Assembly (NCBI RefSeq): GCF_036013525.1 | Contig: NZ_CP107853.1 | Span: 5,022,001 to 5,086,000, forward strand | Direction: 5' to 3' | DNA: 64,000 nt | Origin: Nonomuraea sp. NBC_00507 | Lineage (GTDB): Bacteria > Actinomycetota > Actinomycetes > Streptosporangiales > Streptosporangiaceae | Shown: positions 44,405-52,022 of the stretch, in pieces | Position numbering within the stretch: position 1 is the first letter of the stretch | How the letters are laid out: every line of letters begins with the position of its first letter | Made by a program: the position numbers and the translations under genes | Notes under the pieces: model-generated | Databases searched by the model: none | The model's input: the letters and a program-made list of their open reading frames with translations, nothing else | What the model was told of the DNA's origin: nothing

Positions 44405-44472
44405 GCTGAGTGCGGCCCGGGGCCGGCGCCGGCGAGATCTTCGCCCTCCGCGCCGCTCCGGCCGCACTCAGC
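44405..44472. terminator. Long-range inverted repeat after the giant secreted protein gene
   Basis: GCTGAGTGCGGCC (44405-44417) and its exact complement (44460-44472) enclose 42 bases that themselves hold a small GGCGA/TCGCC hairpin. It stands between the convergent ends of the giant ThuA protein gene and the DUF2637 gene and may act as a terminator for both. Confidence 0.45.
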
Positions 44473-44488
44473 GGCGTCTCCAAGATCT

Positions 44489-45205
44489 TCAGGCGCGGCT
44501 GTGGCCGTTGAGTGCTTCGCGGCGGTATTTGCGCCCGGTGGTCTCATGGACGCCGAGCGCACGGGCGAGCGCGGCCCCGGTCATGTTCGGATCCTGGGCG
44601 AGCAGGGCCGCCACCTGGGCTCGCCGGTCACCGTCCTCTGGGACCGCGTCTGCCGGCGCGTCCTGGCCGCCCTGTGGCGTGGCGTGCGCCACCGGTTCCG
44701 GCTGCGGCGCCGGGTCTGAGGCGACGCTCGGCGCGGTGGGCTCGGCGCGCGCACGCTCCGGCTGCCCGGGGTCGCGCGCCCGGTCGGCGAGCTCGCGACC
44801 CGAGCGGACCACCCACATGATCAGCTCGTACGAGATCACCAACGCGATGGCCGGCCACGCGGCCAGCGCCGCGGCCAAGGGGCCCCGCTCGATCCCGTGC
44901 AGGATGTTCGCCGCCAGCGTCGCGGCGACTCCCAGCGCCAGCGCCCAGCGGGCCAGTGCCGGCACCGGCAGGCGGTAGCGGGCACACCACAGCAGCACCA
45001 TCGAGGAGGCGTAGATCATGCCGTCCACCGTCGCCGGGACCAGATGCGCCGACAGCTCGTCCTCGGCGCCGTACTTCTCGATCACCGCCACGGCATGCCA
45101 GTACGACACCCACGCGGCCACCGCCGCGACCGCCAGCACCACGGCCGTCATCGACGCACGAATCAGCCGATCTCCACCCCGAGGGGCCTGCTTGCCCGCA
45201 TTCAC
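44489..45205 (-). CDS. DUF2637 membrane protein with C-terminal helix-turn-helix
   Basis: This 238-residue protein has four hydrophobic helices (~15-140), with WVSYWHAVAVIEKYGAEDELSAHL at the first loop, the hallmark of DUF2637 (SpdA-like) proteins of actinomycetes. A Pro/Ala/Glu-rich stretch follows (~150-195), then an HTH segment, MTGAALARALGVHETTGRKYRREAL (~205-230). Such proteins occur in chromosomes and integrative elements; no other mobile gene is present here. The GTG at 45205 follows TCTGGA; the frame opens earlier (45361) without a ribosome site. Confidence 0.75.
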   Translation of the reverse strand: MNAGKQAPRGGDRLIRASMTAVVLAVAAVAAWVSYWHAVAVIEKYGAEDELSAHLVPATVDGMIYASSMVLLWCARYRLPVPALARWALALGVAATLAANILHGIERGPLAAALAAWPAIALVISYELIMWVVRSGRELADRARDPGQPERARAEPTAPSVASDPAPQPEPVAHATPQGGQDAPADAVPEDGDRRAQVAALLAQDPNMTGAALARALGVHETTGRKYRREALNGHSRA

Positions 45206-45437
45206 TCCAGAAATGGTGCCATGCCGATGTCTCACTATGTGCCCATCAGTCACTTCTGTCGCACGCGATCGCCGTAACCGCCGGTGAATCAGGGGCTTTC
45301 GACTCAACTGCCGTATGGCTACTATCGGGCACCAATCGCCTACTTTGGCGATTTTCGTCATGGCTCACCGATCGGCGGAGGAGAGTGTCCTGCACGTGGC
45401 TGGATTGGGCAGGGGCGGGGGACGACGGACGGGGACC

Positions 45438-47786
45438 ATGGACGACGGGGATGGGTCAGCGGGGTCAACGGCGAGCGAGCCGGGGCGGGCTGCCGGTGCC
45501 CGCCGGCTGTCGTTGCGTACCGTGCTGCTCATTGTCGTGTTCGTGCCGAGCCTGACCTTCACCCCACTGCTGGCTTCGGGCATGTTCCAACTGTCCAGTC
45601 AGTGGCGGGCGGAGAAGGCCCAGATGGATCTGGCCACCAAGACCGTCGGCGGACCGGCGGCCAACCTGTTCTTCAGCCTTGACAAGGAGCGGCGGCTCAC
45701 CGCGGAGGTCCAGGCCAACCCCGGTAACGCCGCCCGTGACAAACTGGCCAAGCAGCGCGCGGCGACCGACCAGGCCGTGAACGCCTTCCGTCCCCTGGCG
45801 GCCCTGAACCCCGCCAACGGACAGGAAGGGCTCACCGACGCCATCGCCGGGACCGTGAACGATCTCGGCCGCCTCGGCGAGCAGCGCCGGGTGGTGGACG
45901 CCGGTTGGTCCAGCGAGCAAAAGGCGTTCGACTACTACAGCGAAGTCCTCGAGTCGGACCTCAGCGTGCTGACCGCCCTCAGCAACACCGACGAGGGCCA
46001 GGTGAACAGCAAGGCGCAGACACTGGTCGACCTTTACTGGGTCGTCGACACCATCGGCCGCGAAGACGCCATTCTGGCTCGCGGCTGGGAGACGGGGCGC
46101 CTGACGAGGGACGAGTACGGCCTTGTCGCCGACGCCATCGGCACCAGGAAGCACCTCATGCAGTTCCGTGTGATTCCCGCTCTCACCGGAAACGAGTCCC
46201 CGTACGGAAAGCTGACCGCCGGCAAGGCGTGGGGGACCATGACCGCGCTGGAAGGGCGGTTGATCGCCTCCGGGGGCGGCTCCGAGGGCGACCAGGTGCC
46301 GCTCCGCGACGACAGCGCGGAGTGGCGCTCCTCGGTGGACACGGTCACCGCGCAACTGCGGCAACTCCTCAACGTGCGATTCGAGAATGTCCGCACGATC
46401 GGCTACGACCACGCCGACATGCTCTTCACGGTCTTCATCAGCATCTCCACCGTGGGCGTGCTCGCCTTGTGCCTGGTGTTCTTCACCAGCTGGCGCCTCA
46501 CCGCCACTCTCCGCCGGCGCATCCTCCACCTGCGCCACGCCGCCCACGAACTCCAGAAGGGGCTGCCCAACGTGGTCGCCCGGCTGGAGCGCGGCGAGGA
46601 CGTCAACGTGGACGCGGAAGTGCGCATGGTCCAGCCCACCCCCGACGAACTCGGCGAGCTCGGGCAGGCCCTCAACATGGCCAGCCGCAGCGCTGTCCTC
46701 ACCGCCGTGCGGCAGGCCCAGCAACACCGTGGCTTCCAGCGCATGCTTCAGCGCATCGCCCGCCGTACCCAGATCCTCATCGGCCTTCAACTGAAGAAGC
46801 TGGACGAACTGGAGCGTCAGCACGAGGACCCCGAGGTGCTGGAGGGCCTGTTCGACCTGGACCACCTCACTGCCCGGCTGCGCCGCTACGAGGAGAACCT
46901 GGTGATCCTCGGCGGCGGGCAGCCGCAGCGCCGCTGGCGCAAGCCGGTGCACCTGCTCGATGTCCTGCGCGCCGCCCAAGGCGAGGTTCAGGACTACCGC
47001 CGGATCACGGTCGACGTCGAGGGCGAACCCTGGATAGCCGAGCGCGCGGTGGGACCGCTGGTCCATGTCCTGGCGGAGCTCATGGAGAACGCGACCGCCT
47101 TCTCCAAGCCGCCGACCCCTGTCGAGGTGCGGGCCGCGCCGGTCAGCCGGGGCGTCGCCGTGGAGATCGAGGACCGCGGCCTCGGCATGGAACCGGAGCA
47201 GTACGCCGCCGCCAACGCCCTGCTGCAGTCGCCGCCACAGCTCGATGTGATGACCCACGCCGATGATGTGCGTCTCGGCCTGTACGTGGTCGCCCGGCTC
47301 TCCGCGAGCCTGGGCCTCCGGATCGAGCTGCGGTCGTCGGCCTTCGGCGGCACCCGAGTCATCGTGCTGATCCCGGAAGCGCTGGTGGTGGACCGCCCCC
47401 GCACCGTACCCGAGCCGGCGGCGCCCCCCGAGGCGGAGGTCCCCCAGGACGCCACCGATTCGCCAACCCGCTCGCAGGAAGGCGCGGACGCTCCCCGCCC
47501 GCCTCACCAGGACGATCAGTTGCCGACGAGGCCCAGGGGACACGCGCCGCTGCCCCAGCGGGTGCGCCAGGCCAGTCTGGCCGCCGAGCTCAAAGTCCCG
47601 GCGGACAGGGATGAACGCACCGACCAGGAGACCTGGGACATACGTGATCAGCCCAGCCGATCCAGCGCTACGATCGGCGCGTTCCAGAGGCAGTCTCGCC
47701 GGCGCCGAGCCGGTGACGACGCCTCACAGCCCCGGCTGAGCGGATCTCCTGAGCCCGTTTCCCCTACGACGGAAGAGCGACGATGA
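45438..47786 (+). CDS. cvnA: Conservon histidine-kinase-like sensor, CvnA-type, with nitrate/nitrite-sensing-like extracellular domain
   Basis: This 782-residue membrane protein has TM1 at ~26-50, an extracellular helical sensor domain (~50-325, NIT-type) and TM2 at ~325-350. A HAMP-like/coiled region follows, then a HATPase domain at ~538-645 (ELMENATAFSKPPTPV; DRGLGM; LGLYVVARLSASLGL). The C-terminal ~130 residues are Pro/Arg-rich and disordered. CvnA proteins head the cvn conservons and, with CvnB-D, form a G-protein-coupled-receptor-like complex (established for Streptomyces). Start choice between 45360 and 45438 is uncertain; 45438 puts a short tail before TM1. The stop overlaps cvnB (ATGA). 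Confidence 0.88.
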   Translation: MDDGDGSAGSTASEPGRAAGARRLSLRTVLLIVVFVPSLTFTPLLASGMFQLSSQWRAEKAQMDLATKTVGGPAANLFFSLDKERRLTAEVQANPGNAARDKLAKQRAATDQAVNAFRPLAALNPANGQEGLTDAIAGTVNDLGRLGEQRRVVDAGWSSEQKAFDYYSEVLESDLSVLTALSNTDEGQVNSKAQTLVDLYWVVDTIGREDAILARGWETGRLTRDEYGLVADAIGTRKHLMQFRVIPALTGNESPYGKLTAGKAWGTMTALEGRLIASGGGSEGDQVPLRDDSAEWRSSVDTVTAQLRQLLNVRFENVRTIGYDHADMLFTVFISISTVGVLALCLVFFTSWRLTATLRRRILHLRHAAHELQKGLPNVVARLERGEDVNVDAEVRMVQPTPDELGELGQALNMASRSAVLTAVRQAQQHRGFQRMLQRIARRTQILIGLQLKKLDELERQHEDPEVLEGLFDLDHLTARLRRYEENLVILGGGQPQRRWRKPVHLLDVLRAAQGEVQDYRRITVDVEGEPWIAERAVGPLVHVLAELMENATAFSKPPTPVEVRAAPVSRGVAVEIEDRGLGMEPEQYAAANALLQSPPQLDVMTHADDVRLGLYVVARLSASLGLRIELRSSAFGGTRVIVLIPEALVVDRPRTVPEPAAPPEAEVPQDATDSPTRSQEGADAPRPPHQDDQLPTRPRGHAPLPQRVRQASLAAELKVPADRDERTDQETWDIRDQPSRSSATIGAFQRQSRRRRAGDDASQPRLSGSPEPVSPTTEERR

Positions 47787-48214
47787 CGCAGCGAACCACC
47801 GCCACCAACATTGACCTGGACTGGCTCCTGGACGGCCTGGTCGATCGGGTCGCGGGCACCCGGCACGCCATCCTGCTGACCGACGACGGCCTGGTGATGA
47901 GCCGCTCCCGGACCATCGAACGCGCGGATGCCGAACGCCTCGCCGCCATCGCCACCGGCCAGCAGAGCCTGGCCCGCGGGGTCGGGCAGCTCTTCAGCGG
48001 CGGGCCGGTCCACCAGGTCATCATCGAGATGGCCGACCTGTGGCTGTTCGTCACCGCCGCGGGACGGGGCACCCATCTGGCCGTGGTCGCGTCCCAGGAG
48101 GTCGACGCCGAGCTGATGAGCATCGCGATGCACACCCTGATCCAGCAGGTCGGCCAGAAGCTGGGAACCGACGCGCGGACCCACCACAGCCGTGACGTGG
48201 GCGGACACGGATGA
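47783..48214 (+). CDS. cvnB: Roadblock/LC7 protein, CvnB
   Basis: This is a 143-residue single roadblock/LC7 domain: LDWLLDGLVDRVAGTRHAILLTDDGLVMSRS at the start, then QVIIEMADLWLFVTAAG. It binds or regulates the small GTPase CvnD in conservons. Starts in an ATGA overlap with cvnA and ends in one with cvnC. Confidence 0.92.
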   Translation: MTQRTTATNIDLDWLLDGLVDRVAGTRHAILLTDDGLVMSRSRTIERADAERLAAIATGQQSLARGVGQLFSGGPVHQVIIEMADLWLFVTAAGRGTHLAVVASQEVDAELMSIAMHTLIQQVGQKLGTDARTHHSRDVGGHG

Positions 48215-48609
48215 AGCACTGGACGGAGGGCTTCGATGACGATGACGCCGACGGGCCCCTCGTCCGTCCTTATACGATCACCGGCGGACGCACCGCTCCC
48301 GAGCGGGACGACCTGACGCTGATCACCCTGGTGACGGCGATTGCCGAGCTCTCGTCGGAAACCAGACGCCGCCTGAGAAGAATGCAGCCGGAGCACCGCA
48401 CCATCTGCGCTCTGTGCAAGCGGCCCCTGGCGGTGGCCGAAGTCGCCTCCGCGCTGAACCTCCCCGTGTCGGTGACCAAGATCCTCATTGGGGATCTGAT
48501 CGAGAACGGTCAGCTGCGGGCGCGGCCACCACTGACTTTCGCACAGGCAGGCGGCTTTCCCGATAGAGCAATCCTTGAGGCGGTGAGGGATGGGTTACGC
48601 AAACTCTGA
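48211..48609 (+). CDS. cvnC: DUF742 protein, CvnC
   Basis: This is a 132-residue DUF742 protein with a winged-helix-like C-terminal half: VRPYTITGGRT near the start (family hallmark), then ICALCKRPLAVAEVASALNLPVSVTKILIGDLIENGQL. Third gene of the conservon; overlaps cvnB by 4 bp and cvnD by 20 bp. Confidence 0.92.
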   Translation: MKHWTEGFDDDDADGPLVRPYTITGGRTAPERDDLTLITLVTAIAELSSETRRRLRRMQPEHRTICALCKRPLAVAEVASALNLPVSVTKILIGDLIENGQLRARPPLTFAQAGGFPDRAILEAVRDGLRKL

Positions 48610-49189
48610 CCACGGAGACGCTGCCGCCCTGGCAGTGAAGATCCTTATCGCCGGCGGTTTCGGCGTCGGGAAGACGACCCTGGTCGGCGCGGTGAGCGAA
48701 GTCGCCCCGCTGCGTACGGAGGAGTATCTGACCCATGCCAGCGTCGGCGTCGACGACCTGGAGGGGGTGAGCGGCAAGTCCACCACCACCGTGGCACTGG
48801 ACTTCGGGCGCATCACCATCAACAGCGAACTCGTCCTCTACCTGTTCGGCACCCCCGGGCAGGAACGCTTCTGGTTCATGTGGAACGACCTTGTCCACGG
48901 AGCGATGGGCGCGGTCGTCCTGGTCGACACCCGCCGGCTCGAGGTGAGCTTCGCGTCGATCGACTTCTTCGAGAGCCGCGGCATCCCCTTCGTCGTCGGC
49001 GTCAACTGCTTCCACGGCATCCGGGACCGGACGCAGGAGGAGATCCGAAGGGCACTCGATCTCGATCCGCAGGTGCCGCTGGTGCTCTGTGACGCCCGCG
49101 ACCGGACGGCGGCACGCGATGTGCTGCTGGCACTCATCGACCACCTCATGGCCGCCCAGTCCCACACCACACCGAACCCCGCGGCCTGA
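48590..49189 (+). CDS. cvnD: Small GTP-binding protein, CvnD
   Basis: This 199-residue Ras-like GTPase has P-loop GGFGVGKTTLVGAVSE (~25-40), a TTTVALDFGRI segment and G3-type GTPGQERFWFMWNDL (~85). The usual NKxD is replaced by VNCFHG, as common in this family. It is the GTPase switch of the conservon. ATG at 48590 lies within cvnC. No cytochrome P450 gene (cvnE) follows; the next gene is convergent. Confidence 0.92.
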   Translation: MGYANSDHGDAAALAVKILIAGGFGVGKTTLVGAVSEVAPLRTEEYLTHASVGVDDLEGVSGKSTTTVALDFGRITINSELVLYLFGTPGQERFWFMWNDLVHGAMGAVVLVDTRRLEVSFASIDFFESRGIPFVVGVNCFHGIRDRTQEEIRRALDLDPQVPLVLCDARDRTAARDVLLALIDHLMAAQSHTTPNPAA

Positions 49190-49226
49190 CCGGGCGGACC
49201 GAGCGGCGGCTCGGTCCGCCCGGTCA
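49187..49226. terminator. 17-bp perfect hairpin starting at the cvnD stop codon
   Basis: TGACCGGGCGGACCGAG (49187-49203) and its exact complement (49210-49226) form a stem with a 6-base loop. The first three bases are the cvnD stop codon. It stands 15 bases from the end of the convergent DUF1838-like gene, so it can serve both genes. Confidence 0.75.
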
Positions 49227-49240
49227 CCGGGCGCGGACGT

Positions 49241-50218
49241 TCACGGGCGGCCGTTGGCGGCGCACCAGCCTGCCCAGGTGGTGGCGCCCTTGCCGAGCTG
49301 CTTGTTGTAGAAGGACGTCCAGGAGTTCTCGCTCGGTCCCGGCGCGCTGGGGGCGGCCGTGTACAGCGGGTGGTTCGCCTCGACCTCGGCCCGCAGCCAT
49401 GGCTCGATGTCGGCGTAGGAGCCCAGCGACCAGCTGCGGGCGTGGTAGGTGAGCTGGCCGCGCACGTCGGTCTCCGCCAGGCACATGAACGGCGTCCACG
49501 GGCTGGTCCGCGCCCAGCTGATCTTCGTCTTCATCGCGCCGAACGGCACGCCGGCCCCCGTGCGGGCCGCCACCTCGCGGTCGTCGACGGAGAAGTCGAA
49601 CATCTCCTGCGCGGCGTACACGCCGCCCGTCAGGCCGAACCGCTCGCCGAGCGTGGTGCCGAAGTTCGACCGAACGGGGATGTCGCTGGTCCACACGGTC
49701 TCGTCGTGCAGTTGCTGCAGCGGCGGACCCGTGAAGGACGAGGTGATCGTGAACGGGCCGAAGTTGACCGCGTCGTTGTTGATGGGGACGACCGGGTAGG
49801 TCTTGCCGTCGATCGGGTTCTTCCACTCGCGCAGGACGCGCCGCGGATCCGCCGGGTCGGTGTAGAAGACGATTTCCCGGGAGAGCTGGTAGAGCTGGTT
49901 CGTGTCGGGGACGCGGTACAGCCGCCGGATGTTGTAGCCCTCGATGTTGAAGAGTTTCTGGCCGTGCCGCATCGCCGGGTCCAGGCTGTTGCCCTCGATG
50001 TTCGCGTACACCGAGCCGGAGATCCGGAACACCATGTCTTTCCCGTCCGGACGCCCGAACGTCTGGAGGGAGAGTTTGCCGCTCTTGTCGGTGACCGTCG
50101 CGTAGACCGGCCCGGGATGTGTGGGACTGACGGATCTGTCGTCCGCAGCGGCCGGAATACCGGTACTGATGAAGAGGACAACAGGGGCAAGCAACCCCGT
50201 AAGAACTCGTTTGACCAC
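49241..50218 (-). CDS. Secreted DUF1838-like protein
   Basis: This is a 325-residue exported protein: signal peptide (~1-25, ending PAAA), then FRISGSVYANIEG (~65), FNIEGYNIRRLYRVPD and YPVVPINNDAVNFGPF. These features suit the DUF1838 family, whose members have no established activity. It ends ATTWAGWCAANGRP. GTG start with GGAGGG 6 bases upstream. I recognise the family from overall pattern only; another secreted uncharacterised family is possible. Confidence 0.6.
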   Translation of the reverse strand: MVKRVLTGLLAPVVLFISTGIPAAADDRSVSPTHPGPVYATVTDKSGKLSLQTFGRPDGKDMVFRISGSVYANIEGNSLDPAMRHGQKLFNIEGYNIRRLYRVPDTNQLYQLSREIVFYTDPADPRRVLREWKNPIDGKTYPVVPINNDAVNFGPFTITSSFTGPPLQQLHDETVWTSDIPVRSNFGTTLGERFGLTGGVYAAQEMFDFSVDDREVAARTGAGVPFGAMKTKISWARTSPWTPFMCLAETDVRGQLTYHARSWSLGSYADIEPWLRAEVEANHPLYTAAPSAPGPSENSWTSFYNKQLGKGATTWAGWCAANGRP

Positions 50219-50612
50219 GTACGCCCTCCGGGCGGAGAAGGAAGCGAAAAGCCCAATATTGTGATCATGCCGAGCGAAGCGTTGTCCAGTCGGGTGCGCC
50301 GGTGGAGCTGTCGGACGTTGTGGACGGCGCCGACGAAGAGGGACCTGTCTGGTGTGGAATTTTCATGGTCAGGCCGGGTTCGGGGGAGCTGCCGCGGGGA
50401 CCCTTGATGCTGCGTTTTGCGTAGATCTGCCCAGCTCGGCAGATGCTTAACGGTTAAGGGGTTGGGCCAGGCATCGATGGGCCGCGGCAGGCCGGTCTGG
50501 TCGTCGCTGTACGGGTGTGGCAGCTCTGCGTACATTCTGGGTGCGTTTCAGCGGGCTCTCAGCTGCCCGCGCCGTTGCCGACCGTCGCGACATCAGCGAG
50601 GAGAGATTCGAC
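50219..50612. promoter_or_regulatory. 394-bp divergent region with palindrome CTTAACGGTTAAG
   Basis: This is the gap between the DUF1838-like gene and the mannanase gene. At 50446-50458 a 13-bp perfect palindrome (CTTAAC-G-GTTAAG) follows directly after a 7-bp hairpin (ATCTGCC 50425-50431, GGCAGAT 50438-50444). These may be operator elements for the mannanase/endoglucanase genes. No convincing -35/-10 pair was found, and I see no other gene in it. Confidence 0.45.
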
Positions 50613-51977
50613 ATGAGATCCATGCCGTGGCTTGCCGCGGTCGGTGCGGCGCTCGTCGCCTTGGCCGTGGCGCTGTGCACCGTCATGTTCACCGGCATTC
50701 CGCCCGCGCACGCGGCCGTGGGGCTCCACGTCAGCGGCACGGACATCGTCGAGGCCAACGGCCAGAAGCTCGTCATGCGCGGGGTCAACCATCCACACGT
50801 CTGGTACACGAGCCGGACCAGCTCGTTCGCCGACATCAAGGCGCTCGGGGCCAACACCGTGCGCGTGGTCCTGGGCAGCGGCAAGCGCTGGGGCCCGTCC
50901 ACCGACGTCGCCAATGTGATCTCCTTGTGCAAGCAGAACCGGCTGATCTGTGTCCTGGAGGTGCACGACACCACCGGGTACGGCGAGGAGGGCGCGGCCG
51001 CCTCGCTCGACGAGGCGGTCGACTACTGGATCAGCCAGAAGAGCGCGCTGGTCGGCCAGGAGAACTACGTCGTCATCAACATCGGCAACGAGCCGATCGG
51101 CAACACCAACGCCGGCCAGTGGACCAGCGCGACCACCGCCGCCATCCAGAAGATGCGCAGCAACGGCTTCGAGCACCTGCTCATGGTCGACGGGCCGAAC
51201 TGGGGCCAGGACTGGCAGTACGTCATGCGCGACAACGCCCAGACAATCCTGAACGCGGACAGCAAGCACAACACCGTGCTGTCCATCCACATGTATGCCG
51301 TGTTCAACAGCGCCGCGGCGATCACCGACTACCTCAACCGGTTCCGGGACAACGGGTGGCCGCTGGTCATCGGTGAGTTCGGCTGGCGGTTCGCCGCCAA
51401 CGAGGTGGATCATGAAACGCTGCTGTCCGAGGCGGTGTCGCGGGGCCTCGGCTACCTCGGCTGGTCCTGGAGCGGCAACACCGACCCGATCCTGGACATG
51501 GCGGCCGGCTTCGACCCCAACCAGCTCACCACCTGGGGCCAGCGGATCTTCAACGGCGCCAACGGCATCAAGGCCACGGCGAAGGAGGCCACCATCTACG
51601 GTGGCGCCACTCCGACTGTCACCCCGACCGTGACCCCGACAAGCACGCCCACGTCATCGGGCTCGTGCCGGGTGGCGTACGTGATGAACACCTGGAACAC
51701 CGGCTTCACGACCAGCGTCACGATCATGAACACCGGTAGCTCGGCGATCAACGGCTGGCGGCTGGTGTTCACCCTGCCCGGCGGGCAGAGCATCACCAAC
51801 GGCTGGAGCGCGTCGTACACACCGGTCAGCGGTCAGGTCACCGCCACCAACGCCGGCTGGAACGGTGACCTCGCGCCAGGCGGCTCCACCACCATCGGCT
51901 TCCAGGCCACCCACACCGGCGACACCACCGAACCCCCCTCCTTCACCCTCAACGCAGCCGCCTGCCAGGTGGCCTGA
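50613..51977 (+). CDS. Secreted GH5 beta-mannanase with CBM2
   Basis: This is a 454-residue exported enzyme: signal peptide (~5-35, ending PAHAAV), GH5 catalytic domain (~36-340) and TPTVTPT linker (~342-358), then C-terminal CBM2 (~360-454, WNTGFTTSVTIMNTGSSAINGW). GLHVSGTDIVEANGQKLVMR and GVNHPHVWYTS match the GH5 subfamily 8 mannanases. NIGNEPIG carries the acid/base Glu and VIGEFGW the nucleophile Glu. It cleaves mannan backbones outside the cell, with CBM2 tethering it to crystalline cellulose. ATG 50613 has GAGGAGAG upstream; the longer frame has no signal-like start. Confidence 0.9.
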   Translation: MRSMPWLAAVGAALVALAVALCTVMFTGIPPAHAAVGLHVSGTDIVEANGQKLVMRGVNHPHVWYTSRTSSFADIKALGANTVRVVLGSGKRWGPSTDVANVISLCKQNRLICVLEVHDTTGYGEEGAAASLDEAVDYWISQKSALVGQENYVVINIGNEPIGNTNAGQWTSATTAAIQKMRSNGFEHLLMVDGPNWGQDWQYVMRDNAQTILNADSKHNTVLSIHMYAVFNSAAAITDYLNRFRDNGWPLVIGEFGWRFAANEVDHETLLSEAVSRGLGYLGWSWSGNTDPILDMAAGFDPNQLTTWGQRIFNGANGIKATAKEATIYGGATPTVTPTVTPTSTPTSSGSCRVAYVMNTWNTGFTTSVTIMNTGSSAINGWRLVFTLPGGQSITNGWSASYTPVSGQVTATNAGWNGDLAPGGSTTIGFQATHTGDTTEPPSFTLNAAACQVA

Positions 51978-52022
51978 CCCGCTCATCACTGCGCTCCCAC
52001 AGGGCGCTCCTTCCACGGAGGC

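Noticed and set aside
44489..45361. Integrative element suggested by DUF2637
   Set aside because: No integrase, excisionase, replication or transfer gene and no direct-repeat attachment site were seen nearby.
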